From assembly GCA_004764695.1 (NCBI GenBank), contig SMSO01000033.1:449001-513000 (forward strand): a stretch of DNA of 64,000 nt, written 5' to 3'. The DNA comes from Schizochytrium sp. TIO01. Lineage: Eukaryota; Sar; Bigyra; Thraustochytrida; Thraustochytriidae. Every line of letters begins with the position of its first letter. Within the stretch, counting starts at the first letter, position 1. This document shows, piece by piece, positions 10,291 to 19,617 of this stretch. The notes beneath the pieces are model-generated. The model did not search any database. It saw only the letters and a list, made by a program, of their open reading frames with translations, and was not told where the DNA came from. Both the position numbers and the translations under genes were made by a program.

Positions 10291-11230
10291 AAAAAGTTTG
10301 CAAAACTTGCATTTCCCATGGTGACAAAGCGGGTCTAAGGCCCAATCGCGGGCTAGAGGACCAACCCACCCGCGACTCAAAGACAGTTGCTAAATCATGC
10401 CCTTGGGTGGGTGGGTAGGTAGCGCGCAAGGACGCCTCTGGCGGCGCAGCCATCAAGGTCGGCTACGTGTTCACCTTTTGGGGGGCATTTGAAGACCTCG
10501 GATGTGTTCTGAGCTTGTTGTCGATGGTGTCGCATCCATTGCAAGGCTTTGGAGGCCAATCCTCTCGGCAAATTACCAGTTTACACCACTGGCAAGCCAG
10601 GGAAAAGCTCGGCCTCGCGAACGAGCTCCTGTCGGAAGCCAACGAACGGCACATCATTCGAGCTGTCTTGATTTTGACCACAATCTTGTTAACCTGTTCA
10701 GCTTTCGAGTTTAGGCAAAAGGATGACACCGTAGTTTTCACGGAGCCAAACAAAGCGCGAGTTTGCGGTGAATCTCGGTGGCCCAGTAGGGCCCGCAAGC
10801 CCGGCCTTTTGAAGTTGGAGCTGATCCTTCTTCTATCGATGTCTTTGTAGACGGCGGAGGTCACCAATCTGGCATTTGAAATTCTCTTTTGGCTCGGCGG
10901 AGGACTAGATTATGTTACGGGTCGGTGCTGCAGTGCTCTCAGCCGCTGGAACAAACCGCAGCTGTAGGTGCGCTCAGCGTCATCACTTGCGTATATACGA
11001 TAAGCACCCGAGGGCACTTGCTGAGGCGCCAAGCTTCTGATTAAGTCATTTGATAATTTGAATTGAAGGTTTGGTCCATTTAGAGTATTTGGAGCTTGGT
11101 GGTTCCTTGGCCATTCCATTTTCTTACCCAACCTCTGCTTCTTAGCAAAGACCTAAACAACTACAATATATCATTTATGCTATTCTACTATTCTGAGGTT
11201 ATGTAAGTTCTAACGTTGTCATAGGTACAG
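10291..11230 (-). pseudogene. Decayed TnpB/Fanzor-like nuclease fragment, dispersed repeat copy 1
   Basis: This block is homologous along its length to 21621-22520. Read on the minus strand, several frames together give the C-terminal part of a TnpB/Fanzor-type RuvC nuclease. An N-terminal piece YRIYASDDAERTY lies near 10950-11000. IHRKLAL and, in a shifted frame, RENYGVILLPKLES lie near 10705-10785 (RuvC-II-like region; the usual Glu reads Lys). KTARMMC and GFRQELVREAELFPG lie near 10600-10670. A zinc-ribbon half CREDWPPKPCNGC lies at about 10525-10585. FKCP and DGCAARGVLARYL end it near 10410-10490. At least three frameshifts and several stops make it non-functional. Family knowledge: Fanzors are eukaryotic TnpB relatives guided by an omega RNA. 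No N-terminal DED-type first motif, guide RNA or terminal repeats were identified. Confidence 0.65.
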
Positions 11231-12103
11231 CTCTGATAAAAGGGTTGCGCACACACCATTTAGTTGGGTAAAATGGGTTGTGCAGAGCCAGAAAAATGGG
11301 TGGTGGCACAGAAACTGGGTTTGCATACTTACTTACAGACCTTGACGCAAACCGCCAAAGGCAAGCTCGAGAACCATTGGCTGATAGAGACAGGCATAAT
11401 AAGAGTGATAGAAGGACTGCTTATCTGACCAAGGCAGCAGATCCAAATCGCCTGTGCGGCGGGTCATCTGCAGCCAACTGCGCCTCGCAAGCTGAGCCAC
11501 CTGCGGCGCTTGCTAGTGGCGGGCACTATGGACGACACACGAGTAAGTTGTAACGCAAGAAGTCGTTGTTGAGGAGAGATATTTCTGTGAAGGCTAGAGT
11601 TCTAGGGCGAGGGGAAAGCAAGCAAGTTGGCAATGGGCTCAGTGCCAGCTAGCTTGTGTTGGGCTAGCTTGAAGTCGTCCTAACCGAAGCATCACCTGGC
11701 TGCTATTCCTGCCGTTCCCTCCTTCGAATGTGAAGAAGCGCTAAGTTGCTTGCCCTTTTCAGCTGGTAAATGATCAACAAAAAACTAGTTAGATGTCGGA
11801 GTTTGGGTGTACAAGCCCAGACAAAATGAACGAAAACATCTGTGCTGATACCAGTTGATGCAACTCAATGCAATAAAGCGCTTCTCAGTTCTCCATTTTG
11901 ATGTGATACTAATATCCACTTGTTTAAAGAACACAACAACTGACGGTAACCATCTTTTCCATTTTCTATAACAGCAAATCAAAGAAGGCAAGTCTGCGTT
12001 GCGTGACACCACCTCTTTGTGGCTTTTGCCCGAAACTGCACTATGCGCCATCACAGGATGCGTAGCGTGCTGCTACAAGATCCTTGTTGAGGCACCCAAT
12101 GTC
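11231..12103. other. Intergenic region between repeat copy 1 and the BMT5-like gene
   Basis: About 870 bases. A 91-codon open frame at 11278-11553 on the plus strand has unremarkable composition and no recognisable domain, so I do not call it a gene. The right part should contain the promoter of the BMT5-like gene. The extended open frame upstream of 12104 is probably 5' UTR. Confidence 0.45.
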
Positions 12104-13198
12104 ATGGACGGTGAACCTTTGCGCCCACCATGCCATCGCAATGTCCGCCCTGAAACCTGCCCGCGTCACCGCGCTGCAAAGGGTGAAGCAAGCGACGAGC
12201 CTGAGCGAACTGGTCTGTACAGCACTGACCAACGTATCTTGGTTGTTGGAGATGGTGACTTCACCTTCTCTCTCGCCCTAGCAAAGAGCCTTGGCGAAGA
12301 TGCAAAGCTTACGTGCACTTCTTTTCAATCCCGCGATGAGGTTTCTAGCATTTACGCTGACGGCACTAAAACTCTTTCCGCGTTGGAGGAGTTCTCTGAT
12401 GTTAAGGTCGAGCACGGCGTTGATGCTACTGCGCTCGCCGCAACCTTGAGCAAGGAAACTGCTGCAACTCGTTTCAACCGCGTTGTCTTTAACTTCCCTT
12501 GTGTTCCTGACGATGTTGGCCAAGATGGCCAAACTGAACAGCTCGAAGCAAACCGCAACCTTGTTCGTGGGTTTCTCAAAAGCGCAGAGTCTTTGCTGGA
12601 ACCTGATGGTGAGGTTCACCTTGTACACAAAACCCGGCCGCCTTTTGGCTGGTGGGGTATCGAGAGCCTCGGAGATACATGTGAGAAAATCAAATTTATT
12701 CGATCAGTTGTTTTTGATCGCTCTGTATACCCGGGTTACATTCCCCGCAAGGTTGGTGAGAACAAGAGCTTCCCTGTTTTCGATGCAGTCACTTACTGCT
12801 TTGGCACACCAACTCCAGAGCCAGAAGTTAACGAAGCCAAGGAACCCCAAGAAGAAGAGCCTGTTCCGGCTGAACCAGCCGCCAAGGGCAAGAAGTCGAA
12901 GAGAGCTCGTGTTAAGAAGTCCAAGCCTGAGCAGGAGGAGCCCAAGGAGGAGGAAGATGAGAAGGATGACGAGAACTCTCTAATGAGCCCTGAAAGTATT
13001 GAGGCTCTGGACTTGGTCAAGCTTTCTCGTCGTCGCTTGGTCCAGGTAGTCAGCATTCTGCAATTGGCTGCTACAGGCGCACTCAAGCTCCCGAACCCGA
13101 ACAAGAAGCGTAACCGTTCGGACTTTGTTCAAGTGCCAAAGCGGGATGGCAAAAAAGCGCGTAAGCGGACTGCAAAGCGTCGGGGTGGCAAGAAGTAA
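12104..13198 (+). CDS. BMT5-like (DUF2431) rRNA uridine-N3 methyltransferase domain protein
   Basis: The chosen start at 12104 (MDGEPLRPPCH) gives 364 residues; the frame also opens at 11999 with a less plausible 35-residue hydrophobic leader. A Rossmann-type SAM-binding start is clear: RILVVGDGDFTFSLALAKSL (about residue 45). It is followed by VVFNFPCVPDD, which matches the conserved FNFP(H) signature of the DUF2431/BMT5 family, and by RNLVRGFLKSAESLL and GEVHLVHKT. Yeast BMT5 methylates a uridine in 25S rRNA in the nucleolus. After the catalytic domain comes an acidic/basic Glu-Lys-Pro tail, then a short helical piece (LVKLSRRRLVQVVSIL), and a strongly basic end consistent with nucleolar targeting. 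The usual His after FNFP reads Cys here. The extra C-terminal tail is lineage specific. Confidence 0.75.
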   Translation: MDGEPLRPPCHRNVRPETCPRHRAAKGEASDEPERTGLYSTDQRILVVGDGDFTFSLALAKSLGEDAKLTCTSFQSRDEVSSIYADGTKTLSALEEFSDVKVEHGVDATALAATLSKETAATRFNRVVFNFPCVPDDVGQDGQTEQLEANRNLVRGFLKSAESLLEPDGEVHLVHKTRPPFGWWGIESLGDTCEKIKFIRSVVFDRSVYPGYIPRKVGENKSFPVFDAVTYCFGTPTPEPEVNEAKEPQEEEPVPAEPAAKGKKSKRARVKKSKPEQEEPKEEEDEKDDENSLMSPESIEALDLVKLSRRRLVQVVSILQLAATGALKLPNPNKKRNRSDFVQVPKRDGKKARKRTAKRRGGKK

Positions 13199-13443
13199 GA
13201 AACCTAGTAGATTATGTGTCTGTAATTTATTCGTATCAATTGATGTGACATCATCTGTTTTATTTTCTCATATTCTGTTACTACTTTCATTTGTTTTCTT
13301 CGAATTAAAGCACCTCCACATGCCAGCATCCTTTACCAAAGCAATAATAAGAAAATTACCAGCCCACGGACAGATATACAAAGATTATCTTATTAGATTC
13401 GCAGAGCTTCTAAACTGATACTTACACAGCAAACACTGTTTTT

Positions 13444-14196
13444 TTAGCCGTTACCAGCAGCGCTGACCTTGGGGATGTCATGATGTTCAGAGAGTTTAGA
13501 GAGTTTCTCATTAAATGCTTCCACGCGTTCACGGTGGGTCATGCTTGTCATTTCCTTAATCTTTGCCGCCTCGCGTTCCCGTCGTTTCAATTCAAAACGA
13601 CGCTCAGCTGGTGTCATGTCAGCCAAGCTGTCGTTGTCGTCATCTCCCACATCTTTACTGAGATCCTCTTTGTCCTCCACAATGGTATCATCCTTTTGAT
13701 GGACCGTCTCAAGTTCTCGGGGCGGTGATACTGACGATGTTGACCTGCTACGACGACGCCTTTTCTTGCTACGTTCTTTATGCGATTTTTTCTTTTTGCT
13801 TGATTTCCGAGCGTTGGAGTCATCGCTACTTCGGCTCTCATTATCACTCTCACTATCGCCATCACTTTTGCTGTCCCGGTCTCGTCGCTGGTGCTTACTG
13901 CGACGGGTTCTCTTGCGTCGATGGTCCCGTTGATCGCTGTGATCACTAAGGCTTTCGTTGTCGCTTCCATTGTCGCTACCAGAATCACTGTCATCATCCG
14001 ACCTCGATCTGCGATGACGACGACGTTTTTCGGAATCTCTTTTCTTGGCCTCTTTGCTTTTCTTGTTCGCCTTCTTGCGCTCCTTGCGACGCTTTTGTTT
14101 CTTTTCTTTTTTCTCTAGCCGATGCTTCTCCGTGACATCTCCAAACCCTTTAAGGTTGAGGCGGCCGCCAACAACGCCATCATAAGCAGACGACAT
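13444..14196 (-). CDS. FAM32A-like spliceosomal protein with RS/SD-rich insertion
   Basis: This 250-residue protein begins with YDGVVGGRLNLKG and ends with THRERVEAFNEKLSKLSEHH and DIPKVS; both blocks are the conserved ends of the FAM32A family. In other eukaryotes FAM32A is about 110 residues long and acts in the spliceosome at exon ligation. Here the two ends are separated by some 140 residues of Arg/Ser/Asp/Lys repeats (RSRSDDDSDSGSDNGSDNE and similar), like SR-protein regions, which suggests nuclear speckle targeting and phosphorylation. The start MSSAYDGVVGG is unambiguous. It is convergent with the BMT5-like gene (245 bp apart). Confidence 0.8.
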   Translation of the reverse strand: MSSAYDGVVGGRLNLKGFGDVTEKHRLEKKEKKQKRRKERKKANKKSKEAKKRDSEKRRRHRRSRSDDDSDSGSDNGSDNESLSDHSDQRDHRRKRTRRSKHQRRDRDSKSDGDSESDNESRSSDDSNARKSSKKKKSHKERSKKRRRRSRSTSSVSPPRELETVHQKDDTIVEDKEDLSKDVGDDDNDSLADMTPAERRFELKRREREAAKIKEMTSMTHRERVEAFNEKLSKLSEHHDIPKVSAAGNG

Positions 14197-14221
14197 AGCT
14201 AGTTGCTCAAGTTTGACTTGG

Positions 14222-14420
14222 CTTCTTCAGTGCCGCGCCTGCCCGCCGATCTCAAGCCAGGACTCGTCTTCAGCGCCTGTCTCGGCACAGGGAAACCTGT
14301 GTCTGGGCAGGAAAGTCCACCGTGGGCAATGTGATAATGCCTCGAGCACAGCCTGAAGCGTGGCTTGTGTTCGATTGGGTTTTGCGGACGCTGTTGGTTG
14401 CCTTTCGCGCTCCCGAAGTT
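14222..14420 (+). ncRNA. Possible RNase P/MRP-like RNA (weak candidate)
   Basis: The segment holds GGAAAGTCCACC at 14309-14320, matching the CR-I core (GAAAGUCC) of RNase P/MRP RNAs. It is preceded by a helix CCTGCCC (14238-14244) with GGGCAGG (14304-14310) placed like P3. An internal perfect hairpin CACAGG-GAAA-CCTGTG lies at 14286-14301. Downstream, GTGGCTT (14360-14366) can pair with AAG(U)CCAC leaving one bulged U, as in helix P4. TTTT runs near 14380 and 14418 could end a Pol III transcript. Against it, only about 40 nt separate the two P4 strands, far fewer than in known RNAs, and I cannot trace CR-IV/CR-V or P1/P2. It could simply be 5' flank of the FAM32A gene. Confidence 0.25.
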
Positions 14421-14997
14421 TTCTAGTACTTCTAACTAGTTATAACTATTTATATTTCGAGTTATTTTCCCTCTCATTTTTCCTTATTTTTGAAATGTCA
14501 GATTTCATCGAAATTCAGAGTTCCAATCTAAAATAAAGGAAGGTCTTGATCTATCATAGATAAGATATCTGGTTTCCAGATAATATCGAAGCAAGCATCC
14601 TCACATTTAGTTTGCACGAAATCGTTCTTCACCCTTTATAAACTTGCTTCTAACATCAATCTTCACTTTGTACCTCGATTTCGGACAACTCATTTCCAAT
14701 GCTCTTCGCGTTTCTCAAGTTCTGAAAGTTCCCACACCTATATCAAAGACCATTTGTTTTCTCTTAGTGTTACCTAGGTCCTGCCCTTTCTAGCCCCGCT
14801 TATACATAACTACAGCACTCAAGTTTAAAAAAAGCGGGAAAAAAAAGCAAAGCAAGAAAGGAGAAATTAGGTAGTAAAGAAAAACTTTTCTCTTCTCTCA
14901 CAAGCTACATATACAAGTTGTAGTCGCTCTAGAAGCCGTCCCTCTGTCCTTAGTGTACGATACATTTAAATAAAAGGACTTATTTGAATAAATATAA
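14421..14997. other. AT-rich intergenic region
   Basis: About 580 bases between the FAM32A/ncRNA region and the mL59-like gene. No coding frame is recognisable. It must contain the promoter, and possibly an unseen first exon, of the downstream gene. Confidence 0.5.
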
Positions 14998-15665
14998 GTC
15001 TCTTTCCTGCCTCGCCGCAAGTTGCCGCAGACGGCGATTGTGGAGGCCATTCGCGCGAACTTGAAGATGTCGGGCGAGCTCCCGCACGCGCTGCGGCTTG
15101 TGCGCAGTCAAGTGAACCCGCGCAAGCTCAAGGCTCCCCTTCTTAACGGCCGCAAGGCTGCCGTCGTGCGCAAGCGCGCCATCGAGGAGGGCAAGTAAGT
15201 GGACATTGCGCCTTTTTCAGCAAGGCAGCCAGGCCGGCGTGGAGGCAAGGGCGACGAATTTTAGGTTTGCAAGGCTTGGAGACTAACCACGGTACGACAT
15301 TGAACTCATGCAAACGCATTGAATATGGATTTGATAACTGTAAATTGATTGTGAATTGGTTGTGGGTTCGTATGAAATCATGAATGCACAGGTACTTTCG
15401 AGGAGCTGACCTTGCCAACAATGAGTGGGACCCGCGCTGGGATAAGAACCCCAAGGCGACCGTGACTCGCGAGCCGAAGGGCAAGAAGTACCTCCGCAAC
15501 CGCGAGGAGCGCGTTATGAAGATTGAGCAGGCATTGAAAACCATGGATGCCGACATTGCGGCCTACCACGCTGAGCGTATTGAGAACAAGCCCCGGTCAT
15601 ACCTCGAGAAGGTCTTCATTAAGCACGGCCTCTTCAAGGCACGCGACGCTGGCAAGAAGAAATAA
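14998..15665 (+). CDS. Mitochondrial large-subunit ribosomal protein mL59/mL64-like, two exons
   Basis: Exon 1 runs to 15194, the intron is 15195-15391 (donor GTAAGT, acceptor CACAG), and exon 2 is 15392-15665. From the in-frame ATG at 15067 the spliced product is 133 residues; the coding-like GC-rich frame continues back to 14998 (preceded by a stop), so an upstream exon with the true start is possible. The protein is small and basic: KAPLLNGRKAAVVRKRAIEEG, then WDPRWDKNP, EPKGKKYLRNREERVMKIEQ and KTMDADIAAYHAERIENKP. The order 'GRKAA.LRK, PKGKK..R...R...I...K.M...IA.YR' resembles mitoribosomal mL59 (yeast MRPL25) and plant homologues. These are located in the mitochondrial large subunit. 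The local GC rise suggests a highly expressed gene. Confidence 0.5.
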
Positions 15666-16239
15666 GCATGTTTATCTTACTACAACATTAACTACTATTA
15701 CTACAACTAATACAACTACAACTACAATTGCAACAACATCATCTACATGAACAAACCCTTATTAATCAACTCCATCACTCTAGCTCGGGTAGTCTCATCC
15801 TGTGCGTGTCCTGTTTTCTTCTTTCTTGCTAGAACGCGATTTGCCATTTCTGTTGTGTTGGACAAAATCTTCTTTCAGCTTGTGCACAACCCTCCGCATA
15901 CCTTTGAAGACGATTGCGTCAGAGACAACGCTGCTGCTCTTTTTTGCTTCGGAAGAAGACCATGAAGAAGAGAAGAAGGGTGTTTCTAAATTCTGTTAGA
16001 ATACTTGTTCCGCAGTGGATTAGCTCAAGGTAGAGACAAGTAAGCCTGCCAAAGGTAGACTAGGGAAATGCTCATTCCAGAGCAACCAGGGTAATCATGT
16101 AGGTTTTAAACACATAACAAGAATCTAAGGAAAGCAAAGTGCAAACAAATTATAGACAAATCTGAGTTTAAAAACACGCGTCATGCCCATCAACGATAAG
16201 ATATAAAAGCAATGTGTTTGCTCTGAGAAGGGAACCAAC
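15666..16239. other. Convergent 3' intergenic region
   Basis: About 575 bases between two convergent genes. It starts with an ACTACAACT-type low-complexity 3' UTR (15680-15740). No gene is visible. Confidence 0.5.
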
Positions 16240-18627
16240 TCATTCAATCAGAGTTTCTAGAGTCGGGGACATGATACGTCGTACACCTGGTGGTGAGCGG
16301 GACCTTTTGTGTCTCCTCCGTCCAGAGCCAGGGGAGAGAGGTGATTTAGGAGACATGGGAGACTTAGATCGTCCATGACGTGTATTCACAGGTGGTGGCG
16401 GGGCCGGTCCCAACTTGCGCTCGTTTGCAGCATTGCGAACACTTGGAAAATCGCGTAGGAAAATCATATAGTTGCGCTTGGCCATGCGATGCATAGGGTT
16501 GATTCGAAGTGCACGTAAGTATAGATCGCGGGCTTTTTGAATCTGCGCGTGAGCTTCCGGGGCATCATCTTCAGGTGCAACACTCTTGACAAGCATGTTT
16601 GCAAAGTTGCATAACACAGTTGGGTTGTCAGGTTCATTCCGTAGGGCTCGCTGATAATATGTTTTGGCTTCGGCATGCTTTGAAAACCCCTTTTTTAAGA
16701 GGGTCGCATAATTACAACAGTTGTTGACATGATCTGGGTCAATTTCCAAAGCACGTTGAAACATCCGGTCAGCACGCAAGAAATCCTTTCGTACACGGAA
16801 TAGAAACATTGCATAATTACCAAGTATTGAAGCGTTCGCTGGTGCGACTTGAATTGCACGTTCAAAGTATTGCTCGGCTCGGTCGTGTTGCCTTAAGTTT
16901 TTCTTCAGAAATGCGGCGTAATTAGCCAGATTGGTTGTATGGGATGGATCTGCGCTAATGGCAAGGCGATAGTACTTGTCTGCTTTGTGATCACATTCTT
17001 TGCGGTACTCCTCATCACCGTCGTTGTGAGTGCGATCTCGTAGCCCGGTTCCGACATGGTCTGAACCCCATTGCTGAAGGAAAAGAGCAAAATTGCCCAA
17101 GTTTGTGGCATGGCGTTCATCCAGCTCGATTGCTCGGCGATACAAAATCTCCGCACGCTTAGGGTCTTTTCTTGACATGTGAAGGCTGAGAGCCTCCCGT
17201 CCAAGTTCGTTAGCATCTTGACTTGTGGACTTGCTGTACTCGGTGAGACTTCTGTTTGTGCTTAGAGATTGTACCTTCTTTCCAGTAGACGAACCTGCTT
17301 GCAATTGGTGAAGTTTGAAGCGTCGTTCGTTTTGGGCCTGAAGGCCATACTGCGGATGTGAATCTTCTTCAGCCCGAACGCGGGAAATCTCTTGCTCAAG
17401 TCTCAAATTTAGCTCGCGCTCTAGAGCATCAAGCTTTGGGAGAAGGTCCTCCTTAGCCCAACGTTGCATATGTCCATTTGGAGACGCATAACGTGAGTCA
17501 ATGAACATACCCTTGTGTTGTTCAACACGGCGTAACTCAGCTTGAACTCGCTGTAATTCCCACTCAGCTTCTTGGATTTCCACATCCTTATTATCGTGCA
17601 AACGTGAGCGAATCCTTGAAACACGTTTTCGATCAAGTTCATCAATCTCGCGGCGTAAAGTTTCTGTTTCCGAGGTATTCAAAACTGCAAATGCAGATTT
17701 TGTTCGCTGAATATGAGGAGGAGGGGTTCCTCGAGGTGGGGGGGCAAGGGCCCGTGCTGGCGCAGTTTTCATTTTTTGCAAGACAGGCCTTGGCATTGGC
17801 TCCTCAAGCTTTTGTTCACGTCGCGCAATTTCAATCAGCTCTCGCGCAAATTCTGCAATCCATGCCTCGTCTCGCTTTTCTTCCTTTTGAGGGTTATTAC
17901 CAATGGATAGGTTATCCACCAAACCTTCGACATCACCATCCTCATCCGCCAGCAGTGATGAAGGGTCTAGTTTCGACTCGTCCTCGATATCAGACTCGTC
18001 ATCAGAGGAGTCACTGTAGCCATCGCGCCCGTGTGAAGGCTTAAGTTCTTGAGCGGATATACGAATTTTGTCCTTTTCAGATTTTTTCTGCTCTGTTACA
18101 GCAGTGCGCTTATGAGTGCGAGAGTGTACAATTAAGTGGGCAATTTTCTTAAAGTGAAGACCACAGGTATCGCACTTAAATGATGGAACTTCAGGCATTT
18201 TGGATTCCGGGATCACTCGGGGCTGTTGACGCTTATTTGTTTCTATTTTATCCAGTTGTACTAGCATATCATGTGCTTTATGAATCGGTTCTTCGGTTTT
18301 GTTTTCGAAACCTCGTTGAATGTGCTCCTGGGGAGGAGGAGGTATTGATGGCCGTCCGACTGCGCTAGGTTTTCTTGAGATTGTTGGAGGTGGTGGAATC
18401 TTTGGTCCAGCGACCTTGGATGGTTTCTTCTCAGTAAGTGAGCTGAGTGGCGGAGGGGGGAGTCTGCGTGCACGTTCAAACTCCCCAAGGCGGCGTTGGA
18501 GTTCGGCTCGGCGGTCTTCGCGTTGCAGTCCAGGTGTCCTTGTATCCAGTCCAAAGTGCTTCAATGTTTTCGCCAAACCCGAGGTGGTGGCAGTACCCCT
18601 TTCCCCAATCGAGATCTCATCGTTCAT
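16240..18627 (-). CDS. C2H2 zinc-finger and TPR-repeat protein
   Basis: This 795-residue protein has a proline-rich N-terminus (PPPPLSSL, KIPPPPTISRKP), then one classical C2H2 finger around residue 152 (C-x2-C-x12-H-x3-H: CDTCGLHFKKIAHLIVHSRTH, spelled here only as spacing plus key residues). An acidic linker (DSSDDESDIEDE) and a coiled region with repeated PPP.G.PPPH.QRTKS follow. From about residue 480 there are at least five TPR-like units with the spacing NYA.FL...DRAE.YF.RAI...P. The C-terminus is basic and Ser-Pro rich, ending SPTLETLIE. TPRs bind protein peptides; a single zinc finger may bind RNA, DNA or protein. I know no family with this exact combination, so function is unassigned. 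The start MNDEISIGERGT is the first Met and its upstream is not open. Confidence 0.75.
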   Translation of the reverse strand: MNDEISIGERGTATTSGLAKTLKHFGLDTRTPGLQREDRRAELQRRLGEFERARRLPPPPLSSLTEKKPSKVAGPKIPPPPTISRKPSAVGRPSIPPPPQEHIQRGFENKTEEPIHKAHDMLVQLDKIETNKRQQPRVIPESKMPEVPSFKCDTCGLHFKKIAHLIVHSRTHKRTAVTEQKKSEKDKIRISAQELKPSHGRDGYSDSSDDESDIEDESKLDPSSLLADEDGDVEGLVDNLSIGNNPQKEEKRDEAWIAEFARELIEIARREQKLEEPMPRPVLQKMKTAPARALAPPPRGTPPPHIQRTKSAFAVLNTSETETLRREIDELDRKRVSRIRSRLHDNKDVEIQEAEWELQRVQAELRRVEQHKGMFIDSRYASPNGHMQRWAKEDLLPKLDALERELNLRLEQEISRVRAEEDSHPQYGLQAQNERRFKLHQLQAGSSTGKKVQSLSTNRSLTEYSKSTSQDANELGREALSLHMSRKDPKRAEILYRRAIELDERHATNLGNFALFLQQWGSDHVGTGLRDRTHNDGDEEYRKECDHKADKYYRLAISADPSHTTNLANYAAFLKKNLRQHDRAEQYFERAIQVAPANASILGNYAMFLFRVRKDFLRADRMFQRALEIDPDHVNNCCNYATLLKKGFSKHAEAKTYYQRALRNEPDNPTVLCNFANMLVKSVAPEDDAPEAHAQIQKARDLYLRALRINPMHRMAKRNYMIFLRDFPSVRNAANERKLGPAPPPPVNTRHGRSKSPMSPKSPLSPGSGRRRHKRSRSPPGVRRIMSPTLETLIE

Positions 18628-19617
18628 CTTGAGAGACTAGTGTTACTTCAAAGCCTGAAAGAGCTCCAATGCATAGAATCCCAGCCAGACAAATATCTGT
18701 CGCCTGTAATCAGAGATGGCTTAAGGCGCCGCTGGCGCTGCTGATATCGCTGCGCCAAATCTCAGCGCAAAGCTCTCTCGCATTCGGAACGTATTTCCCA
18801 ATATTTCGCAACGATGACAACCTGGGGTTTATTTCACGCTACTATAGGTGAGGTTGCTTTGCTTTGTAAGGAAAACCTCCATATGAGACTTCTGCTTTGT
18901 AAAGTCCTTCCTTGATGAAGTTCTTATCCTGACCTTCAAAATATACCTATCCGTTAGAGAAAAGGATATCCTAGAACATTCATACATTTGTTATAAAAAT
19001 TTTCAAAAATAAAAATTTTCTTGGATAAATAGCCCAAACTTACTTATAGCGAATCAAATCAAATCACTAATAGTAAGCAAACCTATTATGATAATGTGCA
19101 TGTGTGCTACAGGAATGTTCAAATGTGTCATGATAGAGCTGGGGCAGATTGTAGGCTTCCTTTTCTTTTCGCATGTTATTCTAAAACAAACAATACCCCT
19201 TTAATTGAAAAGTATGTCTTTAAACTACTCGCCAAGGTACCAGGCAGTGCACTTGGTGAAAGACACGTCAGTACATTTAGAAGTTGCAAATTGTTCCTGG
19301 CTTGATATCATTAGCAATAACATCGAGAGGGGGTTAGAAGAAAAGATTGATATGTACTTATGTTATTTCTTTCAAAAGAATATAATATCTTCTTGCTGTC
19401 AAGACCTGAGAAAGTGTTCTAGCGGAGGAGGCTCAAGGCAAGAAAATCAGTGACATGCCACATGCATTTGTGTGCGAGCCTTGCTGAGCTAAAAAATGTG
19501 TTGTGTTTGTTCATCCTCTGCGCTAAGCTGAGGGACGCTGGCTTGCTTGTGGCGAGCACACACCACTACCAGAACCTCCCATATTTTACGAGCATGGAAG
19601 GAGTCGCGGTGGTATGC
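18628..19617. other. Intergenic region
   Basis: About 990 bases between two leftward genes. It is AT-rich from 18950 to 19100. Short open frames on the plus strand have no recognisable content. It should include the promoter of the C2H2/TPR gene and the 3' flank of the membrane-protein gene. Confidence 0.5.

Noticed and set aside
10467-10850. 127-codon plus-strand open frame in repeat copy 1
   Set aside because: It runs antisense to the minus-strand TnpB/Fanzor-like motifs, and the matching part of copy 2 does not keep it open.
11278-11553. 91-codon plus-strand frame
   Set aside because: No recognisable motif, unremarkable composition, and no support from context.
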